Part shown: piece after piece, positions 1 through 6,094 of the stretch | Layout: the number at the start of each line of letters is the position of its first letter | How positions within the stretch are numbered: the first letter of the stretch is position 1 | Notes under the pieces: model-generated | Database searches by the model: none | What the model was told of the DNA's origin: nothing | What the model saw: the letters and a program-made list of their open reading frames with translations, nothing else | Position numbers and translations under genes: made by a program | From: Clostridiales bacterium | GTDB lineage: Bacteria > Bacillota > Clostridia > Peptostreptococcales > BM714 | DNA length: 6,094 nt | Direction of reading: 5' to 3' | Assembly: GCA_002869095.1 (NCBI GenBank) | Contig: PKTO01000215.1 | Coordinates: 1 to 6,094, forward strand

Positions 1-78
1 AACATCAAGCTGACTTCCCCCGAGGATGTTCCTTTTGCGGAAATTCTTGCGGCCAGGCAAAGGGGGATTTTAGAATGA
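1..78 (+). CDS. ispD: IspD C-terminus (partial, 5' end outside window)
   Basis: The first 25 codons read in frame to a TGA at 76-78. The peptide begins [10 protein letters not shown] and ends in RGILE. The NIK-T-PED pattern is the usual C-terminal signature of 2-C-methyl-D-erythritol 4-phosphate cytidylyltransferase, which makes CDP-methylerythritol from MEP and CTP in the cytosolic MEP isoprenoid pathway. Only this tail is visible, so the nucleotide-binding part cannot be checked. The stop overlaps the ATG of the next gene (ATGA at 75-78), which implies translational coupling. The next gene being ispF strongly supports the call, because ispD and ispF are commonly adjacent or fused. Confidence 0.85.
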   Translation, partial: NIKLTSPEDVPFAEILAARQRGILE

Positions 79-446
79 GGATAGGAATAGGATATGACGT
101 TCACAGCTTTTGCAGCGGAAGGCCTCTGGTTCTGGGTGGGGTCGAGATACCTTTTGAAAAAGGCCTCAAAGGACATTCCGATGCGGACGTTTTGGTTCAT
201 GCCATATGCGATGCATTGCTCGGAGCGGCGGCGATGGGGGACATAGGGCTTCATTTCCCGGACGACGACGATTCAATAAAGGGTATATCCAGCCTCGTTT
301 TATTGAAGCGTGTTTGCGGAATGCTTGCCGAGGAAGGCTACGCAATAGTAAATGTCGATACTGTGCTCATTGCGCAAAGGCCTAGAATAGGCCCATATGC
401 TGAAGCCATGAAAAAATGCCTTGCTGAGGCTTCGGGCGCAAAATAA
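75..446 (+). CDS. ispF: 2-C-methyl-D-erythritol 2,4-cyclodiphosphate synthase, interrupted by in-frame TAA
   Basis: IspF converts CDP-methylerythritol 2-phosphate to the cyclic diphosphate MEcPP, releasing CMP, as a trimer with a divalent metal. The start at 75 has a purine-rich ribosome site (AGGGGG, 61-66) and overlaps the ispD stop. Visible family features are D8 and H10 in GYDVH, H34 in GHSDAD, H42, and GDIGLHFPD near residues 55-63. These include the zinc ligands D8, H10 and H42. The open frame gives only 123 residues against the usual 155-160, because codon 124 is TAA (444-446). The missing part carries the KATTTE substrate and metal motif, so a protein ending here should be inactive. 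That motif follows in the same frame (see 447-560). The gene may be broken, mis-sequenced or read through. The family assignment itself is secure. Confidence 0.9.
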   Translation: MRIGIGYDVHSFCSGRPLVLGGVEIPFEKGLKGHSDADVLVHAICDALLGAAAMGDIGLHFPDDDDSIKGISSLVLLKRVCGMLAEEGYAIVNVDTVLIAQRPRIGPYAEAMKKCLAEASGAK

Positions 447-560
447 ACCTGCTTTGGAATCAAAGCCACCACAACCGAAGGGCTTGGATTCGCAGGCAGG
501 GAAGAAGGAATCGAGGTAAAAGCTGTCGCTTTGATCGATAAACTTGTCAATCGCAATTGA
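447..560 (+). other. ispF: In-frame 3' continuation of ispF after the internal TAA
   Basis: Reading straight on from the TAA in the ispF frame gives TCFGIKATTTEGLGFAGREE and then a further 16 residues ending in NRN before TGA at 558-560. KATTTE is an IspF hallmark, and its Glu falls at codon 135, the same number as the conserved Glu in E. coli IspF. Counting the TAA as one residue, the whole frame is 161 codons, the normal family length, so no net bases are gained or lost. The distance from the conserved Gly at codon 121 to the motif Lys at 130 also equals that in E. coli as I recall it. This looks like a retained gene end, not noncoding DNA. Confidence 0.85.
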
Positions 561-585
561 CAATGAAAGTGTTTTCTTATATCAT
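557..585 (+). promoter_or_regulatory. Sigma-A-type promoter for the proS T-box operon
   Basis: A perfect -35 hexamer TTGACA (557-562) and a -10 hexamer TATCAT (580-585, five of six matches) are separated by exactly 17 bases. Transcription should start near 591-593, just ahead of the T-box leader. The -35 box contains the ispF TGA stop at 558-560, so the two transcription units abut. Read from sequence only; the start site is inferred. Confidence 0.75.
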
Positions 586-599
586 GTTAGTAATTTATA

Positions 600-824
600 A
601 AGCAAAAAGGCAATGAAGAGGAAAAAAGGCATAGAAAGGCCGCAGAAAGAAAGGGAAATCCATTGGCTGGAAGGTTTCCTGTGCGGAATTGCCCAACCCG
701 CCTCCGAGCTTCCATTGAGAAATGGTGCGCCGGCAGTCCGTTAAAGCTGCAGAAAGAGAATCCTATTGGATTAATTAGAGTGGTACCGCGAGCCTTCGTC
801 TCTATCTAGAGACGAAGGCTTTTA
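600..824 (+). ncRNA. T-box riboswitch leader, proline-type, upstream of proS
   Basis: The leader carries the T-box core TGGTACCGCG (781-790) directly before a terminator. Upstream parts can be placed. Stem I spans roughly 615-712, with a GGAAA/TTTCC distal helix (about 654-678). A candidate specifier CCC (Pro) sits at 692-694, in the context ATTG-CCC-A. A perfect hairpin CCATT-GAGA-AATGG lies at 712-725, GCAG/CTGC pairs at 733-750, and a stem III-like hairpin AATCC-TATT-GGATT lies at 759-772. The bulge TGGT would pair with a tRNA ending in ACCA, fitting the A73 discriminator expected for bacterial tRNA-Pro. Uncharged tRNA-Pro would favour antitermination and expression of proS and the gene after it. 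The T-box call is firm. The exact specifier is less certain (CCA at 693-695 is the alternative), but the downstream gene supports Pro. Confidence 0.9.
791..823 (+). terminator. T-box-controlled intrinsic terminator before proS
   Basis: A 13-bp perfect stem, AGCCTTCGTCTCT (791-803) with AGAGACGAAGGCT (808-820), has the loop ATCT and is followed by a T-run and AT-rich sequence. It starts right after the T-box core, so it is mutually exclusive with the antiterminator, as expected for transcription attenuation. Confidence 0.9.
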
Positions 825-853
825 TAATATAAAAAAACACAGGAGGATCAAAA

Positions 854-2299
854 ATGGAAACAAACGAAAAGCAATTTGTACAGGAAATAACGCCTATGGA
901 GGTTGATTTTCCTCAATGGTACACAGACGTGATAAAAAAGACCGATCTTGTTGATTATTCACCCGTAAAGGGTTTTATGGTCATAAAGCCTTATGGATAT
1001 GCGCTGTGGGAAGAAATTCAGAGAGACATGGACAGGAGGTTCAAGGAAACAGGGCACAAGAATTGCTATTTCCCGCTTCTTATACCGGAAAGTCTCTTGA
1101 ACAAGGAAAAAGAGCATGTGGAAGGATTCGCGCCCGAGGTGGCCTGGGTAACTCACGGAGGTAGCGAAAGGCTTGCAGAGCGTCTTTGCGTACGTCCGAC
1201 ATCCGAGACAATAATTTGCTCAATGTATGCAAAATGGCTTAATTCATACAGGGACCTCCCTTTCCTCTACAACCAGTGGTGCAGCGTAGTAAGATGGGAA
1301 AAAAGCACCAGGCCTTTCCTCAGGACATCGGAATTCCTTTGGCAGGAAGGGCATACAATCCATGAGACCTATGAAGAGGCTCAGGAGGAAACACTGAGGA
1401 TGCTTCAGGTATACAAAGCTTCGGCTGAAGAACTGATGGCGATCCCGGTAGTTGTAGGGCAGAAGAGCGACAGGGAAAAATTTGCCGGAGCCCATGCGAC
1501 ATACACCATGGAAGCCTTGATGCACGACGGAAAAGCGCTCCAGGCCGGAACCTCCCATAATCTTGGACAACATTTCACAAAAGCCTTCGACATCAACTTC
1601 CAAGGGAGAACCGGTGAAATTGAATTTCCATACCAAACATCATGGGGTGTTTCCACAAGGCTTATCGGCGGCATAATAATGGTCCATGGAGACAACAGGG
1701 GATTGGTTTTGCCTCCAAGGATGGCGCCTATTCAGGCTGTAATAATTCCTATTGCCCAAAACAAGGGCGGAGTCTTGGAGGAAGCTGAAAAAATCCACAA
1801 CGAACTCAAAAATCTGGGGATAAGAGTGGAAACGGATGCGGATACAACAAACACGGTCGGATGGAAGTTCAATGAATATGAAATGAAGGGCGTCCCGGTG
1901 CGAATAGAAATCGGACCGAGAGACATCAAGAAAAGCCAAGTCATGGTAGCCAGGAGGGACACGCTTGAAAAAGAAGCTGTTCCCATAGAAAACCTTGGGC
2001 TTCACATCGCCAAACTTTTGGACGACATACACGACAACATGTTCGAAAAAGCCAAAAAGATGCGTGACGAAAAAACCTATACGATCGACAACTATGACGA
2101 TTTCAAGAAAAAGATGAAAGAAAGTCCTGGATTCATGAAAGCCATGTGGTGCGGAGACAGAGAATGCGAGGAAGCCATAAAGGAAGAAACCGGAGCCACA
2201 ATAAGATGCATACCATTTGAACAGGAGAAAATTTCAGATGTATGCCCATTCTGCGGCAAAAAGGCAAAGCATATGGTTTACCTGGCAAGAGCATACTAA
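854..2299 (+). CDS. proS: Prolyl-tRNA synthetase, archaeal/eukaryal type (type 3, no INS domain)
   Basis: This class II synthetase charges tRNA-Pro with proline in the cytosol. It is complete at 481 residues. The ATG at 854 follows AGGAGG (841-846) at 7-base spacing. Visible motifs are a motif 1 region around KPYGYALW (46-52), RPTSE (114-118), motif 2 from R147-WE through RTSEF (147-161), and motif 3 SWGVSTRL (263-270) with R269. The anticodon-binding domain spans roughly 290-390. The C-terminal zinc domain has C433, C438, C464 and C467, a spacing of 5-26-3 that matches the type 3 family as remembered, and the protein ends in Tyr. There is no insertion between motifs 2 and 3, so it lacks the bacterial INS editing domain and could need help clearing Ala-tRNA-Pro. 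Expression is under the T-box at 600-824. It ends in a genuine TAA. Confidence 0.97.
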   Translation: METNEKQFVQEITPMEVDFPQWYTDVIKKTDLVDYSPVKGFMVIKPYGYALWEEIQRDMDRRFKETGHKNCYFPLLIPESLLNKEKEHVEGFAPEVAWVTHGGSERLAERLCVRPTSETIICSMYAKWLNSYRDLPFLYNQWCSVVRWEKSTRPFLRTSEFLWQEGHTIHETYEEAQEETLRMLQVYKASAEELMAIPVVVGQKSDREKFAGAHATYTMEALMHDGKALQAGTSHNLGQHFTKAFDINFQGRTGEIEFPYQTSWGVSTRLIGGIIMVHGDNRGLVLPPRMAPIQAVIIPIAQNKGGVLEEAEKIHNELKNLGIRVETDADTTNTVGWKFNEYEMKGVPVRIEIGPRDIKKSQVMVARRDTLEKEAVPIENLGLHIAKLLDDIHDNMFEKAKKMRDEKTYTIDNYDDFKKKMKESPGFMKAMWCGDRECEEAIKEETGATIRCIPFEQEKISDVCPFCGKKAKHMVYLARAY

Positions 2300-2308
2300 A
2301 ACCGGATT

Positions 2309-3805
2309 ATGTTGAAAGGCGATGGCGCAATGATAGCAAGAATGTCAGAGATGACCGGAAAGACACTGAAAGAACACAAAAGAACTTTCGTTCCGGAAAA
2401 TCAGAGCCTTCTTTTCAGAGGGAATTATTTCAAGGAATTGACTCCGGGTGTTTCAATGCAATTCGCAAGAGGTGCGAAACTCATCGGACGCTTGTGCTCT
2501 TTCTTCGAAGAAACGCTGAAAGAAACCGGATGCGAAATGATTTCGGTTCCGCCTAACATGGCCGGGAAAAACGGATTTCCAGGACTGATGGCTTCCTTGA
2601 TTGAAAATGAACTAAAGTCTTACAAGGATTATCCTGCGGGTTTCTGTTTCAAGCAAATGGTGGAGCGCATGGACTACAAGGCAAGCGCGGGAGTCTTCGG
2701 AAGCAAATATTTTGCGGGATTAAATTATTGGAGATTTTTTGACAGCCTGGAGGCAAACGATAAAAGCTATGCTTCCTTTCCATCGGCTATTGCGGAAAAG
2801 ATGAGTGAAATCGGCATTGACGCCAAATTCGTCAAAGACTCCAAGGATGAATTCAAGCCAGGTGTAAGAGGCATATTGTGGGCGGGACACGAACAGGGAG
2901 ACAAAGCGGTGCTTCGGTGCGAATCCTGCGGATATGCCGCGACAGAAAGAATGGCGTCCAAGCAACTCCAAAAGGCGGAAGAGTGCGGGCCCGAAATGCC
3001 TGAGATGATCCATACTCCGCAAGTGAAAACGATAAAGGACCTAAGCGTATTTGCGGATGTTCCGGAAACGAAGATTTCGAAAGCGATAGCCGTTTCCGCA
3101 GGAGGCAGGCTCATTGTTTTGATGATGAGAGGCGACAGGACATTCAACCCGCACAAGCTTTCTGAAATCCTTGAAATAGATGCGGATGAAATAAAAATGG
3201 CTGAAGATGAAGAAATAGAAGCAAAAATAGGTTCAAAATCAGGCTTCATTGGTCCGGTAGGCCTTGGGGCGGAAATCTGGGCCGATTCCGAAATACCCGT
3301 TTCAGGGCTTATGGTTGCAGGAGCCAACAAAAAGGACTACCATTTGAAAAATGTGCTTTACGGACGCGACTACAAAGCCTCGAGAGTGGAGGACCTTGTG
3401 TATGCTGAGGAAGGAGACCCGTGTCCCTGCTGCGGGAAGGCCTTGAAGCTCGTCAGGGGATTCGAGTTGGGGAGCTTTGCAAACTATGGCGAATCTTTTT
3501 CGGAAGCTTCGGGCATGACGTTTTTGAATGCGGAAGGGAAGGCTTCCGCATTCGGCTGCAACCAAGGACGCATTGACCTTTATTCGGTTGCCGGTATGGT
3601 ATGCCAGGAAAACAGGGATGAAATGGGGATTTGCTGGCCGGAAAAAGCATCTCCATACGATGTCCATGTGCTTGTTCTCAATTCAAAAAAAGAGGAGCAG
3701 GCCGCTTTGGGCGAAAAGGTTGCAGCGGAACTTTCATCTTTGGGAAAAGATGTCATACTGGACGACCGACCTGAGAGGGCAGGTTTCAAGTTCAAGGACT
3801 GCTAA
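2309..3805 (+). CDS. Bacterial-type ProRS paralog with eroded catalytic motifs and retained INS domain; ends at in-frame TAA
   Basis: The gene lies 9 bases after proS and is surely co-transcribed. The ATG at 2309 lacks a good ribosome site; the in-frame ATG at 2330, with AAGG about 10 bases upstream, is a plausible alternative. Overall architecture follows bacterial ProRS: N-terminal core (about 30-200), INS domain (about 225-370), core return, then the start of the anticodon domain with DDRPERAG (485-492). The catalytic motifs are degraded. The family GPTHEE is absent near residue 90. Motif 2 is reduced to ERMDYKASAG (119-128). The motif 3 stretch reads GCNQGRIDLYS (416-426), without the GxGxxR arginine. 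The INS part keeps family-like PETKISKA (252-259), RGDRTFNPHKL (274-284), GPVG (315-318) and DYHL with H345. Cys pairs CESC (204-207) and CPCC (372-375) flank it. Aminoacylation is unlikely. Trans-editing of mischarged tRNA-Pro, or regulation, is inferred. Codon 499 is TAA. Confidence 0.85.
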   Translation: MLKGDGAMIARMSEMTGKTLKEHKRTFVPENQSLLFRGNYFKELTPGVSMQFARGAKLIGRLCSFFEETLKETGCEMISVPPNMAGKNGFPGLMASLIENELKSYKDYPAGFCFKQMVERMDYKASAGVFGSKYFAGLNYWRFFDSLEANDKSYASFPSAIAEKMSEIGIDAKFVKDSKDEFKPGVRGILWAGHEQGDKAVLRCESCGYAATERMASKQLQKAEECGPEMPEMIHTPQVKTIKDLSVFADVPETKISKAIAVSAGGRLIVLMMRGDRTFNPHKLSEILEIDADEIKMAEDEEIEAKIGSKSGFIGPVGLGAEIWADSEIPVSGLMVAGANKKDYHLKNVLYGRDYKASRVEDLVYAEEGDPCPCCGKALKLVRGFELGSFANYGESFSEASGMTFLNAEGKASAFGCNQGRIDLYSVAGMVCQENRDEMGICWPEKASPYDVHVLVLNSKKEEQAALGEKVAAELSSLGKDVILDDRPERAGFKFKDC

Positions 3806-3937
3806 CTTCTCGGGATTCCGAAAATTGTTGTAGTTGGTAAAAACGCATCTGAAGGGATTGTCGAATACAGGGACAGAAGACTGGGAAGCAAAACGGACAT
3901 TATGCATGGTGAATTGAGCGGATTGGTCAATCTTTAG
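3806..3937 (+). other. In-frame 3' continuation of the ProRS paralog after the internal TAA
   Basis: Continuing in the same frame past TAA (3803-3805) gives LLGIPKIVVVGKNASEGIVE and 23 more residues ending GLVNL before TAG at 3935-3937. The LIGIP-x-x-VVG stretch is the normal continuation of the ProRS anticodon-binding domain directly after DDRxERxGxKFxD, so the frame is preserved across the stop. Total length would be 542 codons, near the bacterial ProRS norm of about 570. The terminator hairpin overlaps this distal TAG, which suggests it is the original gene end. Confidence 0.85.
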
Positions 3938-3957
3938 ATTGGCCAATCTTTCTTGAT
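3921..3957 (+). terminator. Intrinsic terminator of the proS operon
   Basis: A 12-bp stem, GATTGGTCAATC (3921-3932) with GATTGGCCAATC (3937-3948), has one G-T wobble, a TTTA loop and a TTTCTTGAT tail. Its loop and second arm contain the in-frame TAG (3935-3937) ending the extended ProRS-paralog frame. It separates the proS unit from gltX. Confidence 0.85.
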
Positions 3958-3981
3958 AGCCCAGTACATATAAGATATAAT
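3953..3981 (+). promoter_or_regulatory. Sigma-A-type promoter for gltX
   Basis: TTGATA (3953-3958, five of six matches to the -35 consensus) is followed, after exactly 17 bases, by a perfect TATAAT (3976-3981). Initiation is expected near 3987-3989, leaving a leader of about 27 bases with AGGAGG at 4001-4006 and no room for a T-box. The -35 box overlaps the tail of the upstream terminator. Confidence 0.85.
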
Positions 3982-4014
3982 TAACGGAGAATATCAATTT
4001 AGGAGGAACTCATA

Positions 4015-5499
4015 ATGAGTGTAAGGGTAAGATTTGCGCCCAGTCCGACAGGATATGTGCATATAGGCGGACTCAGGACGGCTTTATATAACTACCTTTT
4101 TGCAAAACAGCAGAATGGAGTTTATTTATTGAGAATAGAGGATACGGACAGGACGCGCCTTGTTGAGGGTGCTGTCGAGAATATTATCGAGGCTCTTGAA
4201 TGGACCGGCATACACCATCAGGAAGGGCCCTTCGTGGGAGAAGACGGCAAGCTTGATGAAAATGGTGATTTCGGACCATACATACAATCGGACAGGCTCG
4301 AAATCTATCGGGAATACATTGATCAGCTTTTGGAAAGCGGCCATGCCTACCATTGCTTCTGCACCAAGGACAGATTGGACAAGCTGAGGAATGATCAGAA
4401 GGCGATGGGGCAAATAACAAAATACGACGGACTTTGCAGGGGGATAAGCCTCGAAGAAGCCAGGAAAAGGGCAGCCGCAGGCGAACCCCATGTCATCAGG
4501 CTGAAGCTTCCCGCCAACCGCGAAATAGTTTTCAACGACCTTGTGAGAGGCCGCGTATCTGTAAACACGGACGACATGGACGACCAGGTGTTGATGAAAA
4601 GCGACGGATACCCGACATATCACCTTGCGGTAATAGTTGACGACCACCTGATGGGAATAACCCATGTAATTAGAGGCGAGGAATGGGTGCCGTCAACGCC
4701 CAAGCATATATATACGTACGAAGCCTTTGGATGGGATGCTCCTCAGTTTGTGCATCTTCCAAACATACTCAACAGGGACAAGAAGAAGCTCAGCAAGAGA
4801 CAGGGCGATGTCGCGGTTGGGGATTTCAGGAAAAAGGGTTATCTGCCGGAGGCTTTGGTCAACTATATAGCGATGGTGGGATGGGCACCGGAAGACAACC
4901 AGGAAATAATGTCAATGGAAGAGCTGATAGAAAAATTCAGTTTGGACCGTGTTTCCAAGAGCGGAGGCGTTTTCGACGTCGACAAGCTGAATTGGGTAAG
5001 CGCGCATTATATAAGGGAAGCGGACATAGACCGCCTTACACGTCTTTGCATACCCTACCTGAAGGAAGCGGGACTGATAAGCGAAGAAGACTGCAGCGGC
5101 CGTTACGATTGGATTCGCCTTGTTGTCAAGGTTTCAAGGGACAATCTTTCCTATTTGAGCCAAATAGGCGATGAAGCGAAAATTTTCTTCGGCAAAGAGG
5201 TTGCCGTAGAAAACGAGGAAGCCATGGATCTTTTGAGAATGGAGCATGTTCCGGGCTTGTTGAATGTTCTGAAGGAAAAGGTTGAGTGTGCGGATGCAAT
5301 CGACGCCGAATTTGGAAAAACCATTTTCAAGACGCTTAAAAAAGAAACGGGAATAAAAGGGAAGAATTTGTTTATGCCGGTTAGGATTGCCCTTACGGGT
5401 CAAATGCACGGACCGGAAATGGTTGAGATAATCGAGGTGCTTGGAAGGGAAACAATAATCGAACGCATAGATTATATGCTCGAAAACAATATGGCATAA
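4015..5499 (+). CDS. gltX: Glutamyl-tRNA synthetase
   Basis: This class I synthetase attaches glutamate to tRNA-Glu. It is complete at 494 residues, a usual length. The ATG at 4015 has AGGAGG (4001-4006) at 8-base spacing. The Rossmann signature [18 protein letters not shown] sits at 7-24, with HIGG as the HIGH motif (16-19), and IEDTDRTR at 41-48. A zinc-region C114-x-C116 is followed by C141 in [13 protein letters not shown] (219-224) precedes the KMSKS-loop equivalent KLSKRQGD (258-265). The rest, about 330-494, is the helical anticodon-binding region. Whether it is discriminating or also charges tRNA-Gln cannot be told by eye. Unlike proS and cysS it has no T-box, only a short leader behind a near-consensus promoter. 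No terminator is visible between its TAA and the cysS leader, so read-through into the Cys T-box is likely. Confidence 0.97.
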   Translation: MSVRVRFAPSPTGYVHIGGLRTALYNYLFAKQQNGVYLLRIEDTDRTRLVEGAVENIIEALEWTGIHHQEGPFVGEDGKLDENGDFGPYIQSDRLEIYREYIDQLLESGHAYHCFCTKDRLDKLRNDQKAMGQITKYDGLCRGISLEEARKRAAAGEPHVIRLKLPANREIVFNDLVRGRVSVNTDDMDDQVLMKSDGYPTYHLAVIVDDHLMGITHVIRGEEWVPSTPKHIYTYEAFGWDAPQFVHLPNILNRDKKKLSKRQGDVAVGDFRKKGYLPEALVNYIAMVGWAPEDNQEIMSMEELIEKFSLDRVSKSGGVFDVDKLNWVSAHYIREADIDRLTRLCIPYLKEAGLISEEDCSGRYDWIRLVVKVSRDNLSYLSQIGDEAKIFFGKEVAVENEEAMDLLRMEHVPGLLNVLKEKVECADAIDAEFGKTIFKTLKKETGIKGKNLFMPVRIALTGQMHGPEMVEIIEVLGRETIIERIDYMLENNMA

Positions 5500-5524
5500 G
5501 GCTTTGAAGAGGAAATAATATCGG

Positions 5525-5730
5525 TCAAACTGGAATACAGAGAGCAGCCGCATTTGCTGAAAGCGGTTTCATTTCAGGCGATTAGTGCACCTTGGAGCTT
5601 CCGGATCGAAAAAAAGTAGATTCGGACGTCAACCTGCGTTAATGGTCAAAGGGGTCCCCTTGCGGGGGCAAACAGAGTGGAAACGCGGAAATCTTCGTCT
5701 CTGTGCGTTGCACAGGGCCGGAGATTTTTT
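5525..5730 (+). ncRNA. T-box riboswitch leader, cysteine-type, upstream of cysS
   Basis: The T-box core GAGTGGAAACGCGG (5675-5688) immediately precedes a terminator. Stem I closes with CTGGAA (5530-5535) against TTCCGG (5599-5604). Inside it, a specifier TGC (Cys, 5586-5588) sits in the context ATTAG-TGC-A, parallel to the Pro leader's ATTG-CCC-A. A stem III hairpin GTCCCC-TTGC-GGGGGC lies at 5654-5669. The bulge TGGA (5678-5681) pairs with a tRNA ending in UCCA, fitting the U73 discriminator of tRNA-Cys. Stem I is only about 75 bases, shorter than in the Pro leader. I could not place a convincing promoter; TAATAT (5516-5521) is a possible -10 box without a good -35, so transcription may come from gltX. 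Confidence 0.9.
5689..5730 (+). terminator. T-box-controlled intrinsic terminator before cysS
   Basis: A long hairpin pairs AAATCT-TCGTCT-CTGTGC (5689-5706) with GCACAG-GGCCGG-AGATTT (5710-5727) around a GTT loop. That is 18 positions with one mismatch and two G-T wobbles, followed by further Ts to 5730. It begins right after the T-box core, as expected for an attenuator. Confidence 0.85.
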
Positions 5731-5762
5731 ATTGCCGCGACAATCAGGAAAGGAGAATCGAA

Positions 5763-6094
5763 ATGAAGATTTACAATACTCAAAACAACAGGAAAGAAGA
5801 ATTTGTGCCTCTCAATGAAGGCGAGGTGAACTTTTATGTTTGCGGACCTACCGTATATAATTTCTTTCACATAGGCAATGCAAGGCCCTTTGTGGTTTTT
5901 GACACGGTCAGGCGCTATTTGGAGTACAAAGGATATAGAGTGAATTTTGTGCAGAATTTCACCGATGTCGACGACAAGATAATTAAAAGGGCCATTGAAG
6001 AAGGAATAAGCTCGGAAGAAGTGGGAGACAAGTACATCAAAGAATATTTTGACGATGCCGATGCGCTTGGGGTCAGAAGGGCGACAAAACATCC
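5763..6094 (+). CDS. cysS: Cysteinyl-tRNA synthetase (partial, 3' end outside window)
   Basis: This class I synthetase charges tRNA-Cys. The ATG at 5763 follows AGGAG (5751-5755) at 7-base spacing, just downstream of the Cys T-box terminator. The first 110 codons are visible. They include [18 protein letters not shown] (26-43), with C27 as the expected zinc ligand and HIGN (36-39) as the HIGH motif, and then [13 protein letters not shown] (65-77), a CysRS signature. The frame is intact to the window edge. The KMSKS motif and C-terminal domains lie outside. The Cys specifier in the leader independently supports the assignment. Confidence 0.97.
   Translation, partial: MKIYNTQNNRKEEFVPLNEGEVNFYVCGPTVYNFFHIGNARPFVVFDTVRRYLEYKGYRVNFVQNFTDVDDKIIKRAIEEGISSEEVGDKYIKEYFDDADALGVRRATKH

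Noticed and set aside
444..446. Selenocysteine or pyrrolysine insertion at the internal stops
   Set aside because: Those use UGA and UAG; both internal codons here are UAA, and the family positions are not Cys or Lys-like active-site residues.
440..456. Programmed single frameshift at the A-run in ispF
   Set aside because: The conserved sequence after the stop is in the original frame, so one shift would move out of it. Two compensating shifts would be needed, which suits indel errors better than programmed shifting.
300..563. Minus-strand open frames across ispF and similar long antisense frames under proS, the paralog and gltX
   Set aside because: They overlap well-supported conserved genes, show no recognisable motifs or ribosome sites, and are explained by the codon bias of the plus-strand genes.
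444..3805. Genome-wide reassignment of UAA to a sense codon
   Set aside because: proS and gltX end at TAA exactly where their families end, so UAA works as a stop in the same window.
5441..5521. Candidate promoter pairs for the cysS leader (TTGGAA at 5441, TAATAT at 5516)
   Set aside because: No pair has both good hexamers and 16-18 base spacing, so I did not annotate a promoter.
5585..5818. Plus-strand open frame of 77 codons covering the cysS leader
   Set aside because: It lies on T-box stem and terminator sequence, runs into cysS in another frame, and has no ribosome site or family resemblance.

Overview
The window is a compact, all-plus-strand housekeeping segment from a low- to mid-GC Firmicute. 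The gene order ispD–ispF–proS–second proS-like gene–gltX–cysS, the two T-box leaders, the strong AGGAGG ribosome sites and an archaeal-type ProRS followed by a bacterial-type ProRS relative all point to Clostridia. The best fit is a Stickland-type Peptostreptococcaceae relative (the Clostridioides / Peptoclostridium / Acetoanaerobium neighbourhood). That placement rests on remembered gene order and motifs, not on a search.

Layout. Positions 1-78 hold the last codons of ispD, overlapping ispF (75 onward) by ATGA. These are consecutive steps of the MEP isoprenoid pathway. The ispF frame is cut by an in-frame TAA at 444-446, yet conserved IspF sequence continues in the same frame to a TGA at 558-560. 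A sigma-A-type promoter (557-585) overlaps that end and drives a proline-type T-box leader with a terminator (to about 823). The leader controls proS (854-2299), a complete archaeal/eukaryal-type prolyl-tRNA synthetase without an INS editing domain. Nine bases later a bacterial-type ProRS relative begins (2309-3805). Its class II catalytic motifs are eroded, but its INS editing domain looks preserved. It too is cut by an in-frame TAA, with an in-frame conserved continuation to a TAG at 3935-3937 that lies within a terminator hairpin (3921-3957). The terminator tail overlaps a near-consensus promoter (3953-3981) for gltX (4015-5499, complete GluRS). A second, shorter T-box leader with a Cys (TGC) specifier and a terminator (to 5730) precedes cysS, which runs off the window at 6094.

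How it fits together. Four genes serve tRNA charging (Pro, a Pro-related paralog, Glu, Cys), and two operons are controlled by uncharged tRNA. In both T-boxes the fourth base of the UGGN bulge matches the expected discriminator base of the cognate tRNA. The most interesting points are the INS-bearing, catalytically eroded ProRS paralog in the same transcript as an INS-less ProRS, which suggests a trans-editing or regulatory partner, and the two in-frame UAA codons that break otherwise intact conserved frames. The UAA codons may be sequence errors, recent mutations or recoding. The sequence alone does not decide.
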